From NCBI RefSeq assembly GCF_002865645.1, contig NW_020194637.1:186001-250000 (forward strand): a stretch of DNA of 64,000 bases, given 5' to 3'. The position numbers were made by a program, and so were the translations under genes. Shown one piece after another: positions 47,955 through 58,469 of the stretch. Origin of the DNA: Hyaloscypha bicolor E. Its lineage: Eukaryota; Ascomycota; Leotiomycetes; Helotiales; Hyaloscyphaceae. A model generated the notes under the pieces. The model saw nothing but the letters and a program-made list of their open reading frames with translations, was not told where the DNA came from and did not search any database. The first letter of the stretch is position 1, and the number at the start of each line of letters is the position of its first letter.

Positions 47955-48245
47955 ATGGGCTTCACGTCCATCATCGCCGTTCTCACTTCCATCACACTAG
48001 TGGCCAGCTCACCCAACGTGGCACCCCCAGAGGACAATTCAAATCCATGCACGTGCATGGAGAAAGGCACCTGGTGTGGTACTCGTGCAGAATCGGGTCA
48101 ACAACTGCGAGGAGGTTGTCTCCCCCACATGTACCAATGCAAGTTCGTTTGGGGTCTCCCAAGTGTTTATGATCCTTGTCCGAAAAGTGGGCATTGTGTT
48201 CAAGGATCGACTCAGGTTCACGGCGGAGACGCTTGTCATGTGTAA
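47955..48245 (+). CDS. secreted 8-Cys family, copy 7 (intact)
   Basis: 96 residues, no intron. The signal peptide is FTSIIAVLTSITLVASS. The mature protein has a short Pro/Asn linker, CTCMEKGTWCGTRAESGQQL, then GGCLPHMYQC, in which the usual TLYxC is altered to HMYQC. A longer loop follows to DPC, then HC and AC. All eight cysteines are present and no stop interrupts it. It closes the array on the right. The MITE at 48817 lies about 570 bp downstream. Confidence 0.83.
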   Translation: MGFTSIIAVLTSITLVASSPNVAPPEDNSNPCTCMEKGTWCGTRAESGQQLRGGCLPHMYQCKFVWGLPSVYDPCPKSGHCVQGSTQVHGGDACHV

Positions 48246-48816
48246 CCATAAATGAGGCTTTCTAGTGGGGAGTTTGGCTATTCGAGGCAGGATCTGTGTA
48301 ATTGAGTTTTGTAGATATAAAGCTTCTTGTGCGAAAAAGGCTGAGGATTTTGTAGATATTCGGTTTTGGTAAGGACATTGCATGCGCGACTTTAATGCAA
48401 GGACTTTTTTAATTTTGCGATATCTGAAAATTGGATACACCCCCTGCACCAATGCCTCTCCAAAAGACTTTGTCCAATCCATCTCGCCAGCATATGCAGA
48501 GAGCTATTTGAGCATTTGGGCTATTAAGAGCATGTTGAAGAAAATGCCGGTCTTCTCGAAGGTGGGAGTGAAATTTGATGTGAAATAAAGACAAAGAAAC
48601 GCGGCGCATTCACCTGGATTACTTGGCTTGCCTTGCGTTTCCTATTCATTGAAGATATTTTGATTTCGTTAACTTTGGGAGAAGGTCAATTGTGATAATA
48701 TCGATATGTGGAACTTCTTTAGGAGTCCATCGCGTCCAAAAGATAGATACCTTCAAGTGAACCGTGTTTCGTGGAGGAGTGGTGCAATTTTCATAATGAG
48801 AACCCATGTTCAGAAC
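48246..48816. other. intergenic region
   Basis: No gene recognised between the last array member and the MITE. Confidence 0.4.
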
Positions 48817-49094
48817 TAACGAGCCGGTGGGCAGTAGTCTGTGCGTTCAGGCCTGTTTTCGGGCATTTTCAGGCTTCGCAAATTCGCTTACAGGCCTTGG
48901 AAAACTAAAGTCTGCTTAAATACTTAAAAGTTATAAGATAGCAAGGAATAGTCACGACTTAATATTTAGGGTAAGAGAAGTAAAGTAACTAAAGCATAAT
49001 TTGATTAATTAATTTTTAAAGATTTGATCGTTTGAAAATTTTATTTGTTAGTAAAATGCCCTGAGCGCACAGACTACTGTCGGGAGGCTCGTAA
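48817..49094. mobile_element. MITE with TAA target duplication (PIF/Harbinger-like)
   Basis: The element 48820-49091 (272 bp) is flanked on both sides by TAA (48817-48819 and 49092-49094). Its ends are inverted repeats of about 33 bp, with roughly 27 matching positions. They start CGAGCC and share CAGTAGTCTGTGCG as a perfect inner block (left about 48832-48845, right about 49066-49079). The interior is AT-rich and non-coding. A 3-bp TWA target duplication is characteristic of PIF/Harbinger elements. Confidence 0.75.
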
Positions 49095-49294
49095 GAGACA
49101 GCGAGGAATAGAGGCAGAAGCCACAAGCGAGCATTCCACAATAGGGGCTCTTTAACCACAACAAATCCTTGCCACATATTGCGGCTTCAAACGTAGACAG
49201 TAATTTCCGAGCAAGAATCGATGTTTTCTTCTAAGCAGAGTGACACAAATGAAAAGCCAACTTCATCTACCCGTATTCAATCCCGACAAGCGTC

Positions 49295-49956
49295 ACGGCT
49301 CTTTTGGGTGTTGTAATTGGAATGAGTACAATTTAAATCCCTTAACGAGGAAAAATTGGAGGGCAAGTCTGGTGGGCCTCAGTCCTTGCTGACGCCAGAA
49401 ATAGGTGGACTTCACACTAGTCGAGCACCCGCAACCTGATGGGGGGTGCCGGCAAGACAACCTGGATCGGGGGAAGCTACCGGCGCAAATGAAGCCTATG
49501 CTGATCCCGAGCGGAGCCTCTGAACGGGGCCCGCGTAGAGCGCGCAAAGGTGTCGGCTGCCTCTGAAGAGGTGGCTTAAGGTACGTGCCATACCCGTGCG
49601 AAAGCACGCCCACTGTTCAAGCGCCATCACGCGAAGACAGGGGAGAGCAGCGACGCAACTGCTCCTGTATTTGAATAGGCCAGCAGCCGCGGTAATTCCA
49701 GCTCCAATAGCGTATATTAAAGTTGTTGCAGTTAAAAAGCTCGTAGTTGAACCTTGGGCCTGGCTGGCCGGTCCGCCTCACCGCGTGCACTGGTCCGGCC
49801 GGGCCTTTCCTTCTGGGGAGCCGCATGCCCTTCACTGGGTTTGTCGGGGAACCAGGGCTTTTACTTTTAAAAAAAATTGGAGTGTTCAAAGCAGGCCTAT
49901 GCTCGAATACATTAGCATGGAATAATAGAATAGGACGTGTGGTTGGATTTTGTTGG
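49295..49956 (+). rRNA. partial 18S rRNA fragment, interrupted by an intron
   Basis: Sequence typical of the middle of fungal SSU rRNA: GGCTCTTTTGGG, GGAATGAGTACAATTTAAAT, then the 530-loop region GCCAGCAGCCGCGGTAATTC, AAAGCTCGTAGTTGAACC, and on to TAGAATAGGACGTGTGGTT. Homology starts near 49295 and stops abruptly near 49956, so it is a dispersed fragment, not a full rDNA unit. No other rRNA sequence is visible around it. Small differences from typical 18S are present. It is most likely a non-functional rDNA insertion. A chimeric assembly junction should also be considered. Confidence 0.85.
49374..49678 (+). other. 305-bp intron at the S516 site, probably group I
   Basis: The insertion splits the SSU sequence between GGCAAGTCTGGT and GCCAGCAGCCGCGG, exactly at the known S516 group I intron site. 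The upstream exon ends in T and the insert ends in G, as group I splicing requires. It is GC-rich, without an open reading frame, and has several local stem-loops, for example GCACCCGC...GGGGGGTGC and CCTCTGAAGAGG. The core P3-P8 pairing was not fully traced, so the subgroup and activity are unknown. Confidence 0.7.
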
Positions 49957-50985
49957 ATTTGAAAACCGGGGTGTCGCATGCAGTTCACAAGCGCAAGGAT
50001 TTTGGTGTCACAGGAAGGTTCATCGACTGAGTGCGACATCTGGCAGGGCGATAATTTGGATCTATTGCAAAGCTGTCGGAGCGAAATCCAAGTTGGAGGA
50101 AGTGAGAGGGGCTTCTCGGGGTAGAAAGGAGGGCCGGGCGACTTTTAACCGATTCCGAGTCCTGTAAATTTAACCTTCTGCTGAATGCTTTCTCTATTTT
50201 CTTGATTCCCAGACTTGATTCTTATGCCATTGTCTTTGGGCAGTGGAGCACAATCAGTCCGGCGATACTTAATTTTTTAGTGGCAAATGAGCAACCTCAC
50301 TCCCAGGCCAGAGCAACAATTACCATCTAATCCTTTCTCGTTAAGGGATCCAGAGTGTATTCGTTCCAATTGAAAGACACCAAAGAGTCCTGTGACTGTA
50401 TTTATTGGCTCTTACCCTCCCCTGCCGGCATTGGGTATGAGTTAAGTTTTGTCTGATAATTCTTCACTGAGTGGACTGCATTTTGTTTGCAAGGAATTTT
50501 ATGTATTCGCAACCGGGATATCGTGAAAATTTTCTTGGTTGAGAAGCCTTTTGTTTGAGGTCTCGCTCTTAAATGTTGACCCCTATCTCTCAACTTGCCT
50601 CTCCTTCACCTAAATATTCGCTTGCAAAATTGTGCACCGCGTATAATTCCTCTATCTAACACTTTTATCACCTGTTTTTGTTGCACATTGCATGCGATTT
50701 ATATGCTCATATTGCGATCTAATGGAGTCGAGTCGACGAATTGGCGGTTCAATCAAAAGAAAAATCCCCGTTGACCCACCCCCTACCGCCACCAATTCCC
50801 TTCTTCCTTGGCCTTCCTTTTTCGAGTGGAGAAGGCAGTCCCGACTCCCGAGCCGCATGCTCCCGATACTCCCGGTTTCCCTGCTTGAACTTCTCCCGCA
50901 ACGCCCGCAGCTCTTCCTGAAACTCCACCAAGTCCCACTTCTTCGCGAACTTTAGCAATTCTCCCTTCCTGCTGATGTCCGCATT
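49957..50985. other. intergenic region
   Basis: No gene established. A minus-strand open stretch at 50749-50958 with coiled-coil-like composition (LVEFQEELRALREKFKQG) directly follows the poly-lysine gene and could be a further 3' exon of it, but no donor site was found. Confidence 0.4.
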
Positions 50986-52501
50986 CTATAGCCCCAATAG
51001 GGCATGGGGCCGCGGAAGGTCTCGAGCAAGGTGTTCGAGAAAAAGCTTGAAGGTTTCAGTGCTCTCGGGGATGCGGTATGCCCTCCTCGGTGTTCGGTAT
51101 GATCGCTCATCACTGCCGATGGGTATGGGAACAAGCTCCGCGTATCTGAATATCTTCTTGAAGACTTCCGTCGCCGCGTCGGTGATCTCGAGAAAGCCGT
51201 CATGCACGCGGACTTGGCGGTGGTCTGGGCCGACGTCGAAGTTGATGAAGGTTTGGTTCCAGTTGCTGCAATGCGTCATTTCAGCAGTTAGTAGAACAAA
51301 CAAGTCGAGCAAGTCAAACGAAGGAAAGTCGATGGAATTAACAGTCAACGGAGGACTTACTCAAGGGAAAAAGCATCCAGAGAGAACGGTACGGCGCCCT
51401 CATACATTAGATGTGGATCCGGCTCGTCTGGGTAAGCCAGGTGCTGGTGAGGTGCTCTCTTGACTTCAAGGCCCCTGATAAAGATAAGTCAACAATAGGG
51501 ATCACGTCTCGAATTGGCTGCATCACTTACTCGGTACAAGAATGGTGTGACCCATGGTATCCAAGGTGGATCTCATCTTCGTCTCTATCAGGGCAATCTG
51601 GAGGACATTCATGCCAATTCGGGTCCGCGCAATGATCGGGGTGGCATTCGGGGCCCCAGAGATGATACTGAACCGCATAGAGTGGTTCCTCAGCTTCCAT
51701 TCTCCGTTTTGCTTCCGCCACCTGCCTCGCTGCGGCTTCTCTCCTATTCTGCTTCTTGATTTTGCGCTTCTGTTGTCGCTCGATGATCGCAGCAACGATA
51801 GCTGCATTCGGTGAGCCGTTGCGCTGCCGTCGTAGACCCGTGCTGGCTCCATTTGAGGCCCACTTGCGCTTCATTGTCCGTATCGACTTCTCCCTCGCAG
51901 CATCCTTCTTCCTCTGCTTCTTCGCAGCCTTCCTCGCCTTCTTGTCCATGAACACGGGAACATCATTCAAACCTTTATCCGCCACTTCGTGCTTCATTTC
52001 CCTCTTCACCAGCGTACGAGACTCGGTTGGCGTGGAGATAGATCCCGTCTCTTTCTTCTTCTTCTTCTTCTTCTTCTTCTTCTTCTTCTTCTTCTTCTTC
52101 TTCTTCTTCTTCTTCTTCTTCTTCTTCTTCTTCTTCTTCTTCTTCTTCTTCTTCTTCTTCTTCTTCTTCTTCTTCTTCTTCTTCTTCTTCTTCTTCTTCT
52201 TCTTCTTCTTCTTCTTCTTCTCCTCCTTCAAACCCGGTCTCTCTCGTCTGGTCGTCCGGTGAAGATCAATATCCGTTGTGACCGGCTGCTCGTCAACCCC
52301 CATCGACGGTGAATCAGCTGCTCTCTCGAAAGGAACCTTGGAGAGCTTGGCCTCAGAACTTTGACTGGAGGGCCAAATCTGCGAGATGAATCTCCTCATG
52401 TCGGACTGCTGCCTCGTGATTTTGCAATTGCAACAGAATTGGGGGATGTTGGGGGGCGGGGACGCGCCTCCAGCTCCGTCGCGTCGGAAGTCCCAGCGCA
52501 T
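50986..52501 (-). CDS. protein with about 56-residue poly-lysine tract, unknown function
   Basis: Exons 52501..51531, 51474..51361 and 51265..50986 (introns 56 and 95 bp, GTAAGT donors) join to 1,365 nt, 454 residues. Near the N-terminus is a cysteine pair (FCCNCKITRQQ), a CxxC fragment common in fungal zinc-binding proteins. Then comes an uninterrupted lysine run encoded by the TTC/GAA microsatellite, followed by Lys/Arg-rich helices (KKARKAAKKQRKKDAAREKS). A Cys/His-rich segment (PECHPDHCADPNWHECPPDC) closes the first exon. The last exon contains a conserved-looking domain (NQTFINFDVGPDHRQVRVHD, FRYAELVPIP) that I do not recognise. The start at 52501 is the first in-frame ATG; earlier exons are possible. 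Nuclear or nucleolar location is inferred from the basic tract. Confidence 0.68.
52053..52220. repeat. (TTC)56 microsatellite inside a coding exon
   Basis: 168 bp of uninterrupted TTC on the plus strand (GAA on the minus strand), read as AAG lysine codons by the gene at 50986-52501. The length is exactly divisible by three. It is a homopurine/homopyrimidine tract capable of triplex formation and prone to slippage. Confidence 0.95.
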
Positions 52502-53158
52502 GCACGGGCTGCAAGCCACTGCAAGGTCCCGCTGCGAGTTCGGCACAGGTGCCCCGGAGTCGGGCACCGGGGCGCTGAGACTGGGGGTTTTAATTTCCGG
52601 GGTGAAACAAGATGGCGCGCTTGACTCGTGAACGCGTGGGAGACTGAGGCGATGTGACTCTGATTCGTGTGGATTCTGGTGGCAAGGGGCCAAGGGGTTG
52701 GAACGAGGTCTGTAGAGAGAGCAAAGGCAGAATAGTGGAATTGGAGTGGGATGATTTTGGGGAAGATTGGAAGGTCGACTTGGTATTGAAAACCATCTTG
52801 ATCATTCCATTGCACATTTTGTCAAGTATTGGACTTTGGAGCGAGAGAAAGATCTTCCTTGCAAGATGTCTTCATTTGGTAATTATGCTCAACTCCGATG
52901 ATAGCAATGGGAACCAATGTGGCTCAACCTTGGGCAGAAAATCCTCGAAAACCGAACTCTAAAGCAAATATGTAGCAATGGTATGAATGCGCTGTTCTAT
53001 CATACAATTTTTCCTCGCATAACGGCGAATGCTCGAACGATGAAGCATCCATGCTCTGGCATGCTAACATACGAAAACAAAATCCGTCCCCTCTGCCCGG
53101 CGTTTCCAGCAATACTTATGCCAAAGTGTGCTTGGCGGGAGAAATGACGGAAAGAGAG
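52502..53158. other. intergenic region
   Basis: No gene established. It probably contains the promoter, and possibly an unrecognised first exon, of the poly-lysine gene, plus the 3' end of the next BTB gene. Confidence 0.4.
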
Positions 53159-54608
53159 TTATGCTGGCGCGGTGAAAGCCCTCTTTTTGGATTTTGCTCG
53201 CTTTCCACTGCTTCGAGTCAGGGGAAGGTGGTCCTCAACCCGCTCCGAAGCAGTTTCCTCTCTATCTTCGTCAAAGTCAGAGTCTTTGCCATCCTCTACG
53301 GCCTCCATCTCCGAATCAGAATAGATCGGCGGTGTAGACTCCATTTGCGTGTCAATACTACCGTCGACCGGCTCTGGCGTGAATGCTTCGTAGAGAGTCG
53401 TCGGGGTATCAGCGCGATTGTTGGCTTGTGAATTTGGTGATAATTCATAGATGGGAGTAGGAGTGACATGGTAGTCGCCGGGATCATCTTTCTTCGGATT
53501 CTTGGCCTTGATTTTCGTCTTTCTCATGAGCGAGAAAACATCATATACCATGTCCGGATGCGCTGAAGCAACTTCCGAAAATTGTTCCGTTGTCCATCTC
53601 AACTTGTCCTTCGTGGTCGCAATTTTGTGGAGGAACCACTTGGCCACGAGTGCGCGCAGTGGCGAGCCTCGATTTGTATTCGCATAAGCATATGCACACC
53701 ATTTGACATCCCAACGGGGGCGGCTGTTTCTCAAGTAAGCCATGATGAAGTCCATAGACTCATTCATCAGTTTGATCTCTCCGTATGCTGCTGCAAGACA
53801 GTAGAGCTTTATTCTGTTGTAACATTCTTCTGCCGATGTGGTTGTGGTGACTTCAGGGAGCTTAGACTTGTAACACCACTCGATGAGCGTCTCGATCGTG
53901 TCGCTCAATTCTTCCGGGAAGTTCAGGATGTGTTCATTTGGTTGTACTCGCTTCAGTTCTTCCTTGAAAGCCGGAATCGTGTCACATAGCACCTTTCTGT
54001 GAATGAACGAAGGGAGAATCTGGTCGCCAAATCGAAAGAAGATTGCCTCTGTACCAAGATTGCTGCAGAAACAGTCAGGACGTGTGCGATTTGATGATAC
54101 AACCAACTTACTGTGCGTAGGATAAATTGATTTGCTCGGTATTTGATGTGCGAATGGAGGGCGCAGCGACAGAGTCCAACATGGACTGAGCTGTCGACAC
54201 AATGGCAGAGCGGCTGTCAGAACCAGGAAGGGCCTCATTGGCAGAGGCATTTACATCTATTGGGGGAGGACTGGTGTCTACTGTCTGACCCGGCTCGGAT
54301 TTTGGGGTCGGCCAAAGCGGGAGCATATCAATTCGGTGTCTCTTAGATGGAGTTGGGTCCATGGTGGCATCAGAGGACTGGGGCCGCTTCGAAGGCTTGA
54401 GGAAACTCGAGGCAGACATCGGTGGCGTTGCAGACGACTGGGTGACGTTCCTGACCGGAATTTCGACGTGGGAGAGTCCCCTCATTGTCGTTGGGGCAGT
54501 GGGCGGGATGTTCTTGGGGAGAATTCTGGTTTCCATCGAGATTATGTCCGGATCACCTCTCCAGCTCCGTTGCTGGTGCTGCGAATATTGTGGGCGCCTC
54601 TGGCTCAT
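53159..54608 (-). CDS. BTB-domain protein
   Basis: Exons 54608..54112 and 54062..53159 (intron 49 bp, GTAAGT...TTTCTGCAG) total 1,401 nt, 466 residues. The first third is Ser/Pro-rich and disordered with a nuclear-localisation-like PSKRHRIDM. A BTB domain of the fungal type follows (TEAIFFRFGDQILPSFIHRK, ETLIEWCYKSKLPEV) with the usual helical extension (IKLYCLAAAYGEIKLMNESM). The C-terminus is acidic and then ends in a basic patch (SGKRAKSKKRAF). Such proteins are numerous in filamentous ascomycetes and mostly uncharacterised. Nuclear location is inferred. Confidence 0.8.
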
Positions 54609-55568
54609 CTTAGAATTCCACTGCAGCTTCCACGTCGAAGGAAAGTGACGATGATGTCAAGGGAGAAGGAGAAGGAGAAGGAGAACCGCCTGCAGGTGTC
54701 AATTGATGTACCCCAACACGTGACGATGGTGAAGGCATAAATTTTGGGGTGGAAAGAAGGACGAAGTTCGCGAGTCGAAGCCGAAGCCGAAGCCGAAGAT
54801 TTGTGAATTTCGGGGAGCTCTTGCCGGACAGGGGATGGGTAGCTTCAGGGCCGCAGGGCAGCCTCCTCCCTGCAGTTTTAGCGCGCCCACCCCTGCTAGC
54901 CTTGCCTCGCCTCCACTGTTTCGGGACGACGCATCTACGCGACTTCCTCGGCTCCATTGTCCACAATCTTCCTCAAAAGGAGTAGAATTGAGAAATCACT
55001 GTTGGCAAACCTAAAGTGCTATATCGAGTTCCCAAACGAAAGTTCTTGAGTATTGTGCCGTATCTTGCAGACTGCCTTGGTGGTCTTATGGTTTCTTACT
55101 TGATGGGACGCAGGAGCGTCCCCGGTGCGATGGCATTATGGATACGAATCCCATTTGTGCACAGAGTCCCCGCCGACCCGTGGCAAGGTTTTGGGGATGC
55201 GTTGGGATGAGGGTGAGTTGGGTTGCTGAGAAGTTGTTCTGCGGATATTAAGCGAGGGAAGCAAAAAGGTGGGTTGTAAGCGAGGGGCCCTGGAAAAGGG
55301 GTGCGCATTGACCGCCTGTTTCTCGGGCGACCTTGTCTGAACGACAGCCCTCAAATGAGCTCCATATCCACCACCACTTCTTCTCCCCTCCTCAACTTCG
55401 CCCTCTACACAACCGAATTTGACCGGTCTTCCTTCAATTGCCTTTCCAGAAACCATTGAAAGCTTCGCTGTCGCAGGCACATATTCTCTCGAACATCCCG
55501 CAATTGAGGCCATAGACGAGAGGGCATTGAAAGCTCCATTATCGGCCCACGCGTGGGGGACCAGCACA
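54609..55568. other. intergenic region between divergent BTB genes
   Basis: About 1 kb holding the promoters of both BTB genes. It contains small imperfect repeats, GAAGGAGAAGGAGAAGG near 54665 and GAAGCCGAAGCCGAAGCC near 54777. No gene recognised. Confidence 0.45.
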
Positions 55569-56471
55569 ATGTCAATTCCAGAAGCTGGTAAAGTTAGCAA
55601 GGTGGAAGAGCAACTAGCAGAGAAGCCTCTGCTTCCTTCCAAAGAAAGTAAGGTCGGCGAAACGCCATATATGGAGTAAGCTGGAATTTCCCTTGCGGCG
55701 ACTTCAAAACTCACGCGGTGCAGTGGTGTCGGCACCGAGATGGTCGATGTCTATGTCGGCCCTGGCAAAGCCCTCTTTCGGCTCTACAAATCCAAAATCT
55801 GCGCCCGAATCCCTTACTTCGACAAGATGTTCAACGGCAATTTCAAAGAAGCTTCCTCCAACGTCGCACATCTCCCCGAGGACGAACCCGAAGCCTTCGA
55901 CTTGCTCGCAGAATGGGCAAACCATCCCATACCAACGAAGAGCCCGAGACGGATAAGGGAATTGGTTACCGTCAAAGACGAGAATGGCGAGGAGATGGAC
56001 AGCTGGGATGCGATTGGATTCTACGGCTTGGCAGAGAAATTCTGCTTGCCGGAGCTCCAGGACATTATCATGGATATGCTGATCAAATACCACAAGAAAA
56101 AAAACGAGCTGCCATCCGTCGATTTCACAAAGCGAGCTCTGGAAGAGACTTCGGAAGGGTCACTGTTGACAGATTATTGCACGCGAGCTATGCTTTATGT
56201 GATGGAGGAAGGACAGCAGGATACATGGAAGATTGAAGATGTGGCGGACTTATTTCAGACACCGGACTTCACGAAGAGATACCTCACGCTGCAGTGCGAG
56301 GAAGGTGCTACGGATCCACGACAGCTCGGGAAATGCGATTTCCATGCTCATAAGGATGGTTTACCGTGTGCCGCACTACCCAACAACAAGAAGAGGATTG
56401 CCCCTGAAAGCGAGAAGGCGGATCAAGTGAAGCGGCTCCGGGTTGAAACGCCAGAATCGGTCGAGCGTTAG
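55569..56471 (+). CDS. BTB/POZ-domain protein
   Basis: Exons 55569..55675 and 55724..56471 (48-bp intron, GTAAGC...GGTGCAG) total 855 nt, 284 residues. The BTB fold is clear: MVDVYVGPGKALFRLYKSKI, RIPYFDKMFNGNFKEA, LPEDEPEAFDLLAEWANH. The helical extension with GFYGLAEKFCLPELQDIIMD follows. The C-terminus is basic with an NLS-like NNKKRIAPESEKADQVKRLR. The open frame extends upstream of 55569 without an ATG, so an earlier exon may exist. It is divergently arranged with the BTB gene at 53159-54608, but the sequences are not close copies. Confidence 0.8.
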
Positions 56472-57428
56472 TTGGGTTTCGCATCTTAGGCCGACCCCAA
56501 TGTTCTCTTGGCCATGGTCCACCCAGCGCGGGTCTCCCATCCCCAAAAAGAGGCCACGACGCGGATCGGCGTGGTGCATTTCAATTCAAGAAGTTGTCTG
56601 TCCCTTGTGGCCAAGCACCCGTACTGAACAGCGGAGTCTCCCGGTGCCTGGGAGTTCTCGGTAGCTTACTCCCGGTCAAGCTACTGGCCAGGCATTAATG
56701 TCATTTCCCACGGACCTCACCCCTACCACATCTTGTCCTGAATGATTCGTAAGGTAGGCCATTGTTTTAGACCATGATCTATGTCGCCAACGCCCCATTG
56801 CAAGCCATTCAGGACCCGCGCTTCTTCTGCCAAGTCTGGCACTTTGATCGTTTCCTTCGTTCCCTCGGCTACAGTGGCCTCAGTAGCCACTTTATCAACA
56901 CCTTAGATACATGCTTCCGTGTAGTACAAATCTACTCGGAGTGACATGTAAGTACCGAGGATATGCCTTCTAAAGGTGTGGTACCACTTGTTTATGGTTT
57001 GCAGCGTGCTTACAGGAGAGAAGCCTGGAAATATAGGGGGCTTTAGTGGGTGAGTGTGGTAGAAAGTGGCCTGAAAGTGGACTTGCGGTACAAATGCCCT
57101 GTAATCCCGTCACTTTATGCCGCAATCTTCGTACGTTTCCGAGACTTCTTGCGGTTAAATATGGTTTGGCTGGAGAGATTTTAAAACAGACTTGTCGATA
57201 GTTTGTGGGAATTGTGCAAGTTTGTAGACGGCTCGGAATTAGGGACAGGCAGACTATGACTTGATTAGAGGCCAATTTTCTCATTTCTTTCCTTGCTCGA
57301 GGGCAAGCTATGGTGTTGGAACTGAGTGTACGCCGGTACACTGTAGTTTATATACCAGATGTATGTATAGAGTTCTTACCCCGCGTGAGCTGAAAAATCA
57401 AGTCGTCAACCTCCAAAACATTGCAACA
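56472..57428. other. intergenic region
   Basis: No gene recognised between the BTB gene and the putative LTR. A short hairpin GTGTAC-GCCG-GTACAC lies near 57327. Confidence 0.35.
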
Positions 57429-57719
57429 TGTTGAAATTAGGGGCCTGAGGCCCCTAATAGGCTTACTAAGCCCTGGAACGGAACGCCATGGGGCTGTGTA
57501 CTATGGGGCTTACCTCGTTAGTACCCTGTACAGCTGGAATACCATGTATAGCTGGAATCGGTTCAGCTGGCATAGGGTAATTAGTGCATGTGATTTGGGG
57601 GGTTCAGGGCTATATATACGGGCTACTTACCACTGTAGAGCAGCAGTCAATTCAGTATCGTTTACTTGGTCTACATTGCACGCACGTGACCCTAGCTTTA
57701 TTATTTAGCTAGTTCAACA
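57429..57719. mobile_element. probable solo LTR (about 291 bp)
   Basis: The ends are TGTTGAA...TTCAACA, a perfect 7-bp inverted terminal repeat with the TG...CA ends of LTRs. Inside are a TATATATA box (about 57611), a GGGGCCTGAGGCCCC palindrome and three AGCTGG(AAT) repeats. No internal retrotransposon sequence is adjacent. No 5-bp target duplication was found, which weakens the call. Confidence 0.5.
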
Positions 57720-58469
57720 TATGGGACAACCATACGTATTAAGTTTCAAATGATCCTTAAGCGAGGTTTTCCTCGTTGTGTAGTGAACGAGATACTCATT
57801 ACCATTGTTGGGAATAGTAGGTAGCATGATCTCCAAGCGTAGTCGAGCTTAACGTAGGCAGGATACTGATTCATAGCAAGGCAGCCGATATCTGGACTAG
57901 AATTCTTTGTGGATATTATGCTTCAAGACGGAAAAAGGAAATTTTTTGGGATGCACAAATCAAAGGGCTGAGGGGAGAAGGAAATCGTGGCAGGGAAGAC
58001 AAACCTTTCAGCGAGGCTACAATGGGTTGATGTGTCTTTCTCAGCAGATGCTGGTAGTGGAACCACGTTGCAAATAATGGCTGACTAGTCAAGCATCTCA
58101 CTGGTAGATTCAACAAAGTACCCGGCACAGCCACTGGACGCTATTGGCTGGCTATAAAGCTGGCCTCGAACCTTTGTCAAGCACCGCGGGCCGCCATGGG
58201 ATGTGGGTGGGAGAAACCATTTTTTCTCGATCCTATCCAATTCATTTATATACCACTGAACAATGCCTATTGTCACTTGCCAAAGATTTACGTCAAGTAT
58301 CAACCTGCCTTTGTCAGTCGGTGGTCAACCCCTTCGCGAGGCTCCTGCACCTCAGTCGCAAGCTGGGCCATAACCAAGCAACCTGACTTGCAACCCGTCG
58401 ACTTTCGGTCGCAAAAATTCATCAAATCCCTTGGCAATTAGCCTCTTTTCTTCGAAGTCCCTTACAAAC
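57720..58469. other. intergenic region upstream of HET gene
   Basis: No gene recognised. It should hold the promoter of the first HET gene. Confidence 0.4.

Noticed and set aside
51756..52262. Plus-strand frames with poly-Phe or poly-Leu
   Set aside because: They are the reverse and shifted readings of the TTC microsatellite; the minus-strand gene has proper introns and composition.
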